Of a stretch of DNA of 52,576 nt, positions 17,447 to 26,153 are shown one piece after another. Within the stretch, counting starts at the first letter, position 1. Each line of letters begins with the position of its first letter. The position numbers and the translations under genes are program-made. The DNA is from Planctomycetaceae bacterium (GTDB lineage Bacteria; Planctomycetota; Planctomycetia; Planctomycetales; Planctomycetaceae): the NCBI GenBank assembly GCA_029243145.1, contig JAQWSQ010000095.1, positions 1-52,576 of the forward strand, in the 5' to 3' direction. A model generated the notes under the pieces. That model ran no database searches. It was not told where the DNA came from and was given only the letters and a program-made list of their open reading frames with translations.

Positions 17447-17770
17447 CTACTTCAAATCTTTCGCTTGGATCGGATTGTCTTTGTGGATGACATCGGGGCC
17501 TTTGCCGGCTTTTTTCTCGTAGTATCCATCGCCGGCTTTCTCATATTTTGTGAAACCGAGTTTGTCGAGTTTCTTATTATCTGAGCTATTTTTCTGCATG
17601 GCAGAATCGGACCATGAACCACCGATAAAGCAACCGGTAATGACTTTCTCAACCGGCTCACCGGTCTCGGGATGTTTCGTCAGAGGTTTATCCGACATCT
17701 GCTGAAAAACCTCAAATTGTTCCCCACGCTGACCGTCTTTGCCAATCACTTCGTAAATGTAAAATGGCAT
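17447..17770 (-). CDS. FmdB-like small protein lacking the zinc-ribbon cysteines
   Basis: This 107-residue protein aligns in outline with FmdB/CxxC_CxxC regulatory proteins (pattern Y-EY-C--C---FE--Q---D-PL--CP-CG--V-K). Here the line reads FYIYEVIGKDGQRGEQFEVFQ and then DKPLTKHPETGEPVEKVITG. The four zinc-binding cysteines are replaced and only one Cys remains, so it cannot bind zinc in the usual way. The C-terminal half (LDKLGFTKYEKAGDGYYEKKAG) matches the tail often seen after FmdB ribbons. Cytoplasmic, function unknown. It is divergent from the small membrane protein gene. Confidence 0.7.
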   Translation of the reverse strand: MPFYIYEVIGKDGQRGEQFEVFQQMSDKPLTKHPETGEPVEKVITGCFIGGSWSDSAMQKNSSDNKKLDKLGFTKYEKAGDGYYEKKAGKGPDVIHKDNPIQAKDLK

Positions 17771-17944
17771 CTCACTTCACTTTCTGTCTCGAACGTATCG
17801 ATTTCGCATCTGGCATCATTCTATGCCGTCTTCAATCGCGGGAGAAGCGAGAACTGGTGGGGAAATCCGTCTCGCCCAAATCTGGCCCGATCATTACACT
17901 TCTGCCGACGATCTCCCCTCAATTCGTATCATCAGGAGCAGGAA

Positions 17945-18319
17945 ATGTTTGGATTTGTCTCAAAGCAGGACAAAGCAGCGATTCAGAGAAGAAAATCTCG
18001 TAAACGGAAGCTGATTCTTTTGTTGATCTTTTCTCCGGTGCTCTATCTGCTGGGAAGTGGCCCGGCATTATGGAGCCGCTCTCAAATCTCTAATAAACAT
18101 TGGAAGAAAGGCGTCATCTATTACGTCGCTCCCGCCATGTGGCTCAATTACCAAATTCGGGATCGGTCAATGATCGAGAAAGTGGGAGTCGTCGATCTCA
18201 CTCGTTCGGATAACACCCAATGGTATGGCCATCTCGAAACTTACTGGAGTTATTTCGGTAAGGGAACCATTTCGGAAGCGAACAAAATCACCATGATGCT
18301 CAAGATCAAATTCAACTAG
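17945..18319 (+). CDS. Small single-pass membrane protein, unrecognised
   Basis: The ATG at 17945 has AGGAG about 7 bases upstream, unlike the in-frame ATG at 17672, whose extension would run antisense through the FmdB-like gene. The 124-residue product has a basic N-terminus (QRRKSRKRK), a transmembrane helix (LILLLIFSPVLYLLGSG), and a soluble tail with YYVAPAMWLNYQIRDRS. I do not recognise the family. It ends 13 bases before the SpoIID/LytB gene and is probably cotranscribed with it, which hints at an envelope-related role. Confidence 0.65.
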   Translation: MFGFVSKQDKAAIQRRKSRKRKLILLLIFSPVLYLLGSGPALWSRSQISNKHWKKGVIYYVAPAMWLNYQIRDRSMIEKVGVVDLTRSDNTQWYGHLETYWSYFGKGTISEANKITMMLKIKFN

Positions 18320-18332
18320 AGAACTACTCCAG

Positions 18333-19586
18333 ATGCGTTTGCAACCAATGCACAATATTCGACAGATTACAATTCTGTGTGGACTTCTCGGGATTGGTGC
18401 GTCTTTCTATTGGGGCAGGGTGGCAAGTTTGCCTACGGTCGCCGTCTCCTCCGTCGTGTCCGAGACAACTTATAATCCCTGGATACGGGTTGCGCTGACG
18501 AGTTCTCCCGTCAGGTCAGTCGAGTTGCGATGCCACGGAGAGGTCACAATTTCATCCGCCAACTCGTCCGACGTTTTGCAACATGCTGACAATATCTCCG
18601 TTTCAAAGGTCTCATCGACCGCAAATGGGATCCAGATTGGTAAGCTTCACCTGCCCGCGACACGAATCGAGATAGCCGTTGATCGAGAACCGGGGATACG
18701 CGTCAACAATCACCTCTATCGAGGTAAGATAAATTTATACCGCATGCGTGACGGTCGCCTGCGCGTTGTGAATGTCGTTCGCTTAGAGGACTACCTCGCG
18801 AGTGTCGTTGATAGTGAGATGCCAAGAGAGTTTGGACCAGAGGCCAGAAAAGCTCAATGTATTGCCGCTCGAACCTATGCTCTTTATCAACAACAGCAGC
18901 GAAAATCACACCCGTATTTCGATCTGTATGATAGCACGCGCAGTCAAATGTATCTGGGAGTTGAATACCCAGGTCCGCAGGGACAACGCTGGGCGGGAGA
19001 ATCAAAAGCCAGTCGTCGAATTGTGAATGAAACACGCGGAATTGTCTGCGTGTACGACGGAACAATATTCTGCACTTATTTCAGTGCTGCCTGTGGAGGA
19101 AAAACCATTCAGGGAACCGATCTCTTTTCAGACGCGGCATCACCAGTGAGACCCGTCATGTGTGAGTGGTGTGGAGATGCAAAACTGCATCGCTGGGAAC
19201 GCCGTGTGACGATTGAGCGTTTTCTGAAATTGTTTGATTCGCAAAAACTCGTATCGAGTGAAAACTCTGTCGTGATCAATGACTTAGCCACATCAGCACT
19301 CGAAGCAAATCCAAAAGATACGATTCTGATTCAGCAGGATGACACAACCATCGAAGTGGTACGGTACTCCATGCAACAACGTCTGGGCGCACATGTTCTT
19401 CCGAGCCCGTTATTTCAGGTGGCACTACAAGGAACTGACGTGGTGTTCCGTGGTCGTGGGCACGGTCACGGTGCGGGATTTTGCCAATGGGGAGCGCGCG
19501 GACAGGACAAGCAGGGGCACGATGCTAAAACCATTCTTGAGGCCTATTATCCCGGTTCTCAACTTGTCGAAATGGGCAAACAATAA
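18333..19586 (+). CDS. SpoIID/LytB domain protein (peptidoglycan lytic transglycosylase-like)
   Basis: The 417-residue product has an N-terminal hydrophobic signal or anchor (about 12-30) and a SpoIID/LytB domain. The domain shows RLEDYLASVVDSEMPREFGPEARKAQ, with Glu162 at the position of the catalytic Glu of SpoIID, then AARTYALY, the FSAACGG motif, and GRGHGHGAGFCQWGARGQ near the end. SpoIID cleaves glycan strands of peptidoglycan and LytB enhances an amidase. The domain is intact, so a role in cell-wall turnover outside the inner membrane is likely. It lies in tandem with the small membrane protein upstream, with the exported WD40 protein downstream. Confidence 0.9.
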   Translation: MRLQPMHNIRQITILCGLLGIGASFYWGRVASLPTVAVSSVVSETTYNPWIRVALTSSPVRSVELRCHGEVTISSANSSDVLQHADNISVSKVSSTANGIQIGKLHLPATRIEIAVDREPGIRVNNHLYRGKINLYRMRDGRLRVVNVVRLEDYLASVVDSEMPREFGPEARKAQCIAARTYALYQQQQRKSHPYFDLYDSTRSQMYLGVEYPGPQGQRWAGESKASRRIVNETRGIVCVYDGTIFCTYFSAACGGKTIQGTDLFSDAASPVRPVMCEWCGDAKLHRWERRVTIERFLKLFDSQKLVSSENSVVINDLATSALEANPKDTILIQQDDTTIEVVRYSMQQRLGAHVLPSPLFQVALQGTDVVFRGRGHGHGAGFCQWGARGQDKQGHDAKTILEAYYPGSQLVEMGKQ

Positions 19587-19708
19587 CCGCCTAAAACGCT
19601 TCTCACCAATTTCGTAGTTGACTGCAAGCGATACCAGAGAGAGACTGAAGGTCGGTCAATTTTTTCAGCGGGTTGTTAAGACCGCGCCCGTCTCACAGGA
19701 GAGTCATG

Positions 19709-22438
19709 ATGAAGTCTCCACGGATTGCGTCGGCAATCCTCTGTTTGCTGCTGATTACGCAAATTGAGGCACAACAACCGAGCAACAAGTACGTCGGCCA
19801 CGACTCGGCCGCCTATTCGGTGATTCTTAGTCCCTCCGGTCAACGATTGGCGAGCACTGGTTTTGATGGAACTGTCCGTATCTGGAACCATAACACACAA
19901 TCGATGATCACATCGTTCCAGGAACACACCGGCATCGTGCTGACCGCGGCATTCAACCCCGATGAAACAATGCTCGCTTCAGGAGGACTCGACCGAGATA
20001 TCCGTTTGTGGGACGTTCCCAAGTCTGAGCCCGTGACCGTCTATGATGTGGCTAAATTTCCCGTCACCACGGCAGTGTTTGGACGCGAAGGAAAGTTCCT
20101 CGGGTTGGCAGGAGCCGAGGGAAAAATCATTCTCTGGAATACTATTGAGCAGAAGGTCGTTGCCGAGTTGCAGTCTGTTATTTCCGACCCACAATTTATG
20201 GCCATCCACCAAGATGGAACGTCGATCGCCATCGCGAACGCGACCGGTGAGATGGAAGTCTTCAGTGGGAATGAGTTACAGACACGCACGCGATTGCAAT
20301 CGCATCGAGGTGGAATCACTGGTTTGTTAAGTTCCGGCTCGAGTTACTATTTCACCGTCGGGCCAGACAACTATTTACGTCGCTGGCCAATCAGTCCTCC
20401 AGAAACAATTCGTTGGGAAACTCCGGGAGAACAGTTTTCTGCCGCGGTCGTTGATGAAGGAGGCAACCGACTCGTCACCACCAGCACAAACAACAAGGTC
20501 CAAATCTGGGACGTGAATCAGGGAAAGTCAACCAGCGAGGTCAAGGAACTCAATGGCGTGGTCACACATCCGATCATCTCGGTGGATGCACAATTACTCA
20601 TCGTATTAACAGACAAGCAGACACCGCACGTCATTCAGATGTCCGACGGAAAAGTGTTGCGATCCCTGCCGAAATTCACCGCTCCCGTGACCACCTTGGC
20701 CCTTTCGCCCAACAAATCACAACTGGCCGCCGGGTTTGCAGATGGCAACGTGAGTGTGATGGAAACGACCGAGGGGAAAGAACTCCATAAGTTCTCCACA
20801 GGAAGTAAGCCGGTGTCACAACTTGATTGGCAGCAGAGTTCTCAACAACTCTTTGCCGCGTCAGAATCAGGTCAGGTTCAACGCTGGGAAGTCGCCAAAT
20901 CCGAAAAAATGGCCGAGTGGTCCACTGATTCTCCCATCACGGCCATCAACTATAACTCTCGTCAAAACCAACTCGCCGTGGGGTCAAAACAAGGAAAGCT
21001 GTTGACACTTTCGGCTGATAAACTGGAAGTCGTGACCGAGTTTCCCACACAGTCGGTCGCCGTGACTCAGGTAGACTTACGCTCAAATGGCGACGCTCTC
21101 ATCTCGTCAGATGCTGATGGACTCATCACAATCTGGGAGACGAAAACGTCCACGCCTCGCGAACATTATTCTTTCGAGAAGGGGATTTTGCTCTCCAGCG
21201 TACGATTGGGAGACGGCTCCTCATTCACAGTGACCTCCACGGGAGAAATTTCACGTCAGAAACCACTCGTCAATTATACCGCGAAGATCGGGGACAGCGC
21301 GGCGCGATTGATGGCACTCTCCGACAACATGAACGAGTTGGCGATTGTGTGTGAAGATGGAAGTCTCAAAACATTTAATGGCAACAATGGTAGTCCCGGA
21401 AAAGAGTATGAAGGACACGACGGAACGATCACGGCAATTGCCTATGCTCCCGGCAATAATCAATTTTATGCCGCCAATCAAACAGGAATGATTTTTGAAT
21501 GGCGGACATCAAACCATCGGCTCGAACAAGCCTACGGCGTGGGAAAACCGATCCGCGATTTACAATTGACACGAGATTCCAGCCTATTGATCGCCACAAC
21601 GAATGGTCAGGAAATACGCTGCTACCCCGTAGAACGAGCCGAGCCAAACGAACGAATTGATCCCGAGAAACTTTCTCCCACTCTTCAGGAATTGACGTTT
21701 GCTACCGAAGCACCTTTGACTTACGGAATTCGTGAAGACCACGAAACCGGGTGGAGTATCACACCCGACGGCAAAGTGCAGGCATGGCGAATGGCAGACT
21801 CCAAGTCTGTCGCCCGATTGAATGGACATGGAGGTCAAGTTTATGGCGTTGCGTTTTCTCCAGACGGTTCTCGATTGGTCTCAGTTTCAAGTGATAAGTC
21901 CGTGCGACTTTGGGATCCTGCTGAAAAAAAAGCGATCAAAACTCTCGCGACCTATGATCAAGTGCTATATGACGTCGTCTACTCACCCGACGGAAAGTCG
22001 ATCTTCGTCTGTGGAGCAGATCGCGTTGTCCGACAGCTCGAGGCCGAGTCGGGACAACTTATGCACAGCTACGAGGGGAACGACGAAACACTCTACACAA
22101 TCGACATCACCAATGACGGCAAACAAATCTGCGCTGCCGGTACAGGGCTTGGTCCAGACAGAGAAATTGTGATCTGGAATGTTGGGGATTCGCAGCCATT
22201 TTTCACCTTGCCCATGAAAACTGACAGCATCTATGCTCTCCAGTTTGATGGTGTGGGCGAAAGTTTGTTTGCGGTCGGTTACAACGGTCACATCGAACGT
22301 TTCTCGGTGCGTCAGAAAAAAACGACCGGCTCCTTGGATGTCCCGTATGTTTTGTACTCGGGTTGCCTGTCTGCCGATGAGAAGTCTTTGATTCTGGCCA
22401 GTGACCGGAAAGAGATTCTCACCTATCCACTCCCCTGA
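19709..22438 (+). CDS. Exported WD40 beta-propeller protein
   Basis: The 909-residue protein starts with a Sec signal peptide (IASAILCLLLITQIEA) and is otherwise composed of WD40 repeats. About fourteen can be traced, for example DGTVRIWNHNTQ, DRDIRLWDVPKSEP, DKSVRLWDPAEKKA and REIVIWNVGD, so probably two propellers. An AGGAG at 19697-19701 is better spaced for the second ATG (19709) than the first (19706). There is no kinase, TIR or caspase domain. Exported WD40 proteins are frequent in planctomycetes and presumably bind partners in the periplasm. The DUF1573 gene follows after 137 bases. Function unknown. Confidence 0.8.
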   Translation: MKSPRIASAILCLLLITQIEAQQPSNKYVGHDSAAYSVILSPSGQRLASTGFDGTVRIWNHNTQSMITSFQEHTGIVLTAAFNPDETMLASGGLDRDIRLWDVPKSEPVTVYDVAKFPVTTAVFGREGKFLGLAGAEGKIILWNTIEQKVVAELQSVISDPQFMAIHQDGTSIAIANATGEMEVFSGNELQTRTRLQSHRGGITGLLSSGSSYYFTVGPDNYLRRWPISPPETIRWETPGEQFSAAVVDEGGNRLVTTSTNNKVQIWDVNQGKSTSEVKELNGVVTHPIISVDAQLLIVLTDKQTPHVIQMSDGKVLRSLPKFTAPVTTLALSPNKSQLAAGFADGNVSVMETTEGKELHKFSTGSKPVSQLDWQQSSQQLFAASESGQVQRWEVAKSEKMAEWSTDSPITAINYNSRQNQLAVGSKQGKLLTLSADKLEVVTEFPTQSVAVTQVDLRSNGDALISSDADGLITIWETKTSTPREHYSFEKGILLSSVRLGDGSSFTVTSTGEISRQKPLVNYTAKIGDSAARLMALSDNMNELAIVCEDGSLKTFNGNNGSPGKEYEGHDGTITAIAYAPGNNQFYAANQTGMIFEWRTSNHRLEQAYGVGKPIRDLQLTRDSSLLIATTNGQEIRCYPVERAEPNERIDPEKLSPTLQELTFATEAPLTYGIREDHETGWSITPDGKVQAWRMADSKSVARLNGHGGQVYGVAFSPDGSRLVSVSSDKSVRLWDPAEKKAIKTLATYDQVLYDVVYSPDGKSIFVCGADRVVRQLEAESGQLMHSYEGNDETLYTIDITNDGKQICAAGTGLGPDREIVIWNVGDSQPFFTLPMKTDSIYALQFDGVGESLFAVGYNGHIERFSVRQKKTTGSLDVPYVLYSGCLSADEKSLILASDRKEILTYPLP

Positions 22439-22575
22439 CCAGAATCCCTTAAACTGTTCTATCTATTAACTTTACACCATCGCGGCAATCCTCTAATGAT
22501 CTTGCCGGTTTGGCCATACTTTGATACAACTCCCGCTTCAGAATTGCTCTTAGAAATCTGACGAGGAGGACAAGG

Positions 22576-23676
22576 ATGTCCACACAATCGACGATAAAAT
22601 GGAAAACATGGTGCTGCTGGGCAGGAGCACTTTTGCCTTTGCTACTGGCCATGATCGCTCACTGGGTTGGTCCTCAAACGCATGCCGCGTTGGAAACTCG
22701 AGAGTTACCAGCCTTGGCGTTTTCTCAGTATCTCGTCGATGACGGAGAGCCAGAAGTCAGCCCCGTTTATCGTGCTCACTACTATTTCCAAAACACGAGC
22801 GACCACCCCATCACCATCAAAGAGCTGCGACCGAGTTGTGGTTGCTTAAATCCTCAACTTGAAAAAATGGAATACTTGCCGGGTGAAGAAGGCAAGTTTA
22901 TGATTCGCGTCGATCCGACCAAAGAAAAACCGGGACCGCGCGAATATTTTGTGGACGTCGTTTACGAAGACCCAAATCCTCACGAAATTCGCGTCACGTA
23001 TAAATTGGTGTTGCCCGCTCGTAGCGTCGAGATCACTCCCAAAGCGCTGGTCTTCTATCAACTGGACGGCAACACCGCAGAGACCGTTCAGAATGTAAAG
23101 ATCTCTGATTACCGGTCACGGCATTTCAACATTCTCTCGATGGAATCAACGTCACCACTGGTGCGTGCGATGCTGGTCGATGAAAAAGATGACGATTCTG
23201 GCAATCGTCATCATGAACTGAAAGTCGTCGTTAAGGGCGATGTTCCCCCCGGAACGAGTCGCGCTTTGATCAACATTCGCACCGATGATCCACAATTCAA
23301 TCTCTTACAGCTACCTATTCTGGTCAGCGGCCCGAAACCAAAAGTATCAAAAGATGATTTGCCGTTGAAAGTCGATCCTTCGTCGTTATTTCTGAAGGCA
23401 GAAGCAGACGGAACCGTGACGAGTTCCATCAAATTTTACGATTTCCAACCAACGCCTGCGAACTTGAAAACGATCACTCTGAATTCACTAGACGGAACGG
23501 TCGATACAGGGGAAGCGAAACCAAGCAAGTTGGGGCCTCTCGTCCAACAACGAACCATCAAATTGTCATTCCGTATTCCCCTGAATATGCAGGAACAAAA
23601 AGGCTTACTCGTGATCGAAACCGATTCGAAGTTGCAACCACGATTGGAAGTTCCCGTCGTCATTCAAGCCCCTTGA
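22576..23676 (+). CDS. DUF1573-domain protein
   Basis: The 366-residue protein has a membrane-spanning signal at about residues 12-32 (WCCWAGALLPLLLAMIAHW). It continues with a DUF1573 immunoglobulin-like domain, recognised by FQNTSDHPITIKELRPSCGC; the Cys-Gly-Cys (residues 88-90) is the family hallmark. A second Ig-like beta region follows (SVEITPKALVFYQLDG). Members are secreted or periplasmic and of unknown activity. The ribosome-binding site GAGGAGGACAAGG directly precedes the ATG at 22576. It lies between the WD40 protein and the dioxygenase. Confidence 0.8.
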   Translation: MSTQSTIKWKTWCCWAGALLPLLLAMIAHWVGPQTHAALETRELPALAFSQYLVDDGEPEVSPVYRAHYYFQNTSDHPITIKELRPSCGCLNPQLEKMEYLPGEEGKFMIRVDPTKEKPGPREYFVDVVYEDPNPHEIRVTYKLVLPARSVEITPKALVFYQLDGNTAETVQNVKISDYRSRHFNILSMESTSPLVRAMLVDEKDDDSGNRHHELKVVVKGDVPPGTSRALINIRTDDPQFNLLQLPILVSGPKPKVSKDDLPLKVDPSSLFLKAEADGTVTSSIKFYDFQPTPANLKTITLNSLDGTVDTGEAKPSKLGPLVQQRTIKLSFRIPLNMQEQKGLLVIETDSKLQPRLEVPVVIQAP

Positions 23677-23733
23677 GCAACTTTCACTCTTGGAGACTTT
23701 ACGGGCCGGGTCATTATTTGACATGATGGCAGC

Positions 23734-24747
23734 ATGACTTCTTTCAAATCACTCGATCATCCCGCTGTCTGGTGCGGCACAGAACTCTTCTCTCGCCCAG
23801 ATTGGGAAGTGCATCTGACAGAAGCTGACCGTGCGGAGATTCAAACCGCGTTATCAGGTGTTCCAGAGAAGTTGCCTGAGCAATTCGCGAAAGAGGATTT
23901 TGCGATTCCTGGGCTATCGAGCAAGCTGGAACAGATTCAAAGCAACCTCGAACATGGTAGTGGTGCTTGTTTCATTCGCGGTCTCGATTTGCCGAACCTC
24001 ACGACCGAAGCGAGTCAGAAACTCTTTTGGGGTCTGATGTGTCACATCGGAACTCCGGTCTCTCAAAGTGCCGACGGAGCACGTATTTTCAGCGTGCGTG
24101 ATGAAGGTTTCAAGATGGGCGATACTCAGGCTCGCGGCCCGAACACCTCTAAGAAACTCAGTTTTCATACCGACCGCTGCGATGTCATCTCTTTCTTGAC
24201 CCTCAAACAGGCGAAGTCGGGCGGCGAGAATCAACTTGTCAGTTCGATGTATCTGTTCAACGAAATCGGAACACGCCGACCTGATTTGTTAGAAGCTCTT
24301 CAACAGCCGTTTTATTACCTGCGCCATGACGTCGATCAAGGAAATGAGAAGCCGTGGTGTCGCCAGCCTATTTTCTCTCTGTACGACAATCATTTTGCCT
24401 GTAATTTTCTCAGAGTGTTGATTGAGCGAGCGGCAAACTCTGACGATTTACCCAGTCTCTCTGACGAGCAAACTGAGGCACTCGATTTCTTGGAAGAAGT
24501 CGCCGCCGAACCAGACAATCACGTCACTTTCCGCCAGGAGCCGGGAGATTTGTTGCTCGTCAATAACTGGGCCTTGTTACATCGCCGCAATAAGTTCGTA
24601 GACTTTGACGATCTTGATGAACGACGGCATCTGCTTCGAATCTGGCTCTCCATGCCGAACAGCAGACCGCTTCACCCAGATTTTGCGGGCAACTACGGAG
24701 CGACGGCAGCCGGAGCGATCCGTGGTGGGATGAAGGCGAAATCATAA
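23734..24747 (+). CDS. TauD/TfdA-family 2-oxoglutarate/Fe(II) dioxygenase
   Basis: The 337-residue cytoplasmic enzyme has the complete iron-binding triad. His145 and Asp147 lie in LSFHTDRCD, the distal His283 in NNWALLHRRNKF, and the 2-oxoglutarate-binding Arg is at 302 in HLLRIWLSMPN. Such enzymes hydroxylate small substrates using O2 and 2-oxoglutarate; this branch resembles TauD/TfdA-type proteins from planctomycetes and proteobacteria whose substrate is unknown. It is convergent with the DUF1552 gene at 24822-26153. No cofactor- or substrate-linked neighbour is seen. Confidence 0.9.
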   Translation: MTSFKSLDHPAVWCGTELFSRPDWEVHLTEADRAEIQTALSGVPEKLPEQFAKEDFAIPGLSSKLEQIQSNLEHGSGACFIRGLDLPNLTTEASQKLFWGLMCHIGTPVSQSADGARIFSVRDEGFKMGDTQARGPNTSKKLSFHTDRCDVISFLTLKQAKSGGENQLVSSMYLFNEIGTRRPDLLEALQQPFYYLRHDVDQGNEKPWCRQPIFSLYDNHFACNFLRVLIERAANSDDLPSLSDEQTEALDFLEEVAAEPDNHVTFRQEPGDLLLVNNWALLHRRNKFVDFDDLDERRHLLRIWLSMPNSRPLHPDFAGNYGATAAGAIRGGMKAKS

Positions 24748-24821
24748 AGGTTCATCCTCTTCAAGCGGTGAGATCGAGTGGAAAATCTACCATCGGTGAT
24801 GACCGTTAAAGATAGAGATCT

Positions 24822-26153
24822 TTACGACAATTCGTCCAATCGACTTTTACTGTCGCCAATGGAATCGACCTTAGCACCGACTCGGTCTAACATCGACAGG
24901 AACAGATTGTTCATTGGTGTTTCGACATCGTATTGCAGATGGCGACCGGTGCTGATGGTACCTCCTGCCTGGCCCGCCATAATCAACGGTAGATCATGAT
25001 GTTGATGACGGTTTCCATCAGACAATCCACTACCGTAAACGATCATACTGTTATCGAGCAGATTTCCTTCTCCCTCGGGAGTCGCCTTGAGACGATCCAG
25101 GAAGTAACCGTACTGATCGATGAGAAACCCGTCGATCTTGCGAATGTTGTCGACCCACTCTTCATTATTCCGATGATGGGACAATGAGTGATGTCCTTGT
25201 TTAACGCCCACATTCGTATAACTACGGTTACTCCCCGCATTCGCCAGCATGAAAGTGGAAACGCGAGTGGCATCCGTTTCAAAGGCAACGACGAGAATAT
25301 CAAACATCAGCCGAATATGTTCCTGCAAGTCGCTCGGGACACCAGTGGGAAGTTTGAGATCGGGCGGTTCGATTTTTGGAGCAGTCTCCGCACGTACAAT
25401 GCGTTGTTCAATATCTCGAATGCTGGTGAAATATTCGTCGAGTTTTTGTCGGTCCGTTTGCCCCAGTTTTTGTTTCAGACGATTCGCGTCTGCCGCCACG
25501 ATGTCTAAGATCGATTTGCGGTTGCGCATCCGTTCTTTGCGTGTCTGCTCGTCTCCTGAACCGAACAGCCGTTCGAATGCCTGACGCGGATTGACCTCTT
25601 TTGCAGTCGGCGTTGTGGCTGTCTTCCAGGAAATATTGGCTGAGTAAGCACAACTGTAACCCGAATCACAGCTACCGGCATTCTTTCCTCGTTCGATCCC
25701 GAGTTCCAAAGAAGGGAGTCGGGTGAGGTGACCAACATGCTGGGCGGCCACCTGATCGACTGAGATGCCGACCTGTACGCGGTCCGAACTTTTTACCGGA
25801 TGTTCGCCGGTCAAAAAGGTCGAAGCACAGCGAGCATGATCGCCCGCTCCGTCACCTTTTGCGCGGCCATTGTCTTGAGCGAGTCCCGTGATGACATTGA
25901 AATCATTGCGATGACGTTCAATTTTTGAAATCGTATCGGAGAGTTTATAATCATTCCCTTTTCCATCCGGTTTCCAGGAAGGCATGATCACACCGTTGGG
26001 GAAAAAGACGTACGCCATTCGCACGGGATGACCCGATTCGGCCGTCATCAATGCGTGTGCTTTTGTCGCAGGGCGCATGATCTCTAACGCCGGCAAGGTA
26101 ATCGCGGCTCCCAAGCCGTGCAAAAATGTTCGTCGGTCGATTGATAATGTCAT
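24822..26153 (-). CDS. DUF1552 (HXXSHH-motif) secreted protein
   Basis: The 443-residue protein starts with a twin-arginine signal (SIDRRTFLHGLGAAITLPAL) and is a full DUF1552 domain. It includes the diagnostic HHSLSHH sequence in GVKQGHHSLSHHRN, IVYGSGLSDGNRHQHHDLP, and RMAYVFFPNGVIMPSW near the start. DUF1552 proteins are nearly always encoded beside DUF1592-type cytochromes; here the upstream stop and this start overlap by one base (TAATG), so the two are translationally coupled. Function unknown; proposals include redox or hydrolytic roles in periplasmic polymer degradation. It is convergent with the dioxygenase gene. Confidence 0.92.
   Translation of the reverse strand: MTLSIDRRTFLHGLGAAITLPALEIMRPATKAHALMTAESGHPVRMAYVFFPNGVIMPSWKPDGKGNDYKLSDTISKIERHRNDFNVITGLAQDNGRAKGDGAGDHARCASTFLTGEHPVKSSDRVQVGISVDQVAAQHVGHLTRLPSLELGIERGKNAGSCDSGYSCAYSANISWKTATTPTAKEVNPRQAFERLFGSGDEQTRKERMRNRKSILDIVAADANRLKQKLGQTDRQKLDEYFTSIRDIEQRIVRAETAPKIEPPDLKLPTGVPSDLQEHIRLMFDILVVAFETDATRVSTFMLANAGSNRSYTNVGVKQGHHSLSHHRNNEEWVDNIRKIDGFLIDQYGYFLDRLKATPEGEGNLLDNSMIVYGSGLSDGNRHQHHDLPLIMAGQAGGTISTGRHLQYDVETPMNNLFLSMLDRVGAKVDSIGDSKSRLDELS

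Noticed and set aside
17672..17944. N-terminal extension of the small membrane protein
   Set aside because: It lies antisense to the FmdB-like gene, and the start at 17945 has a good AGGAG.
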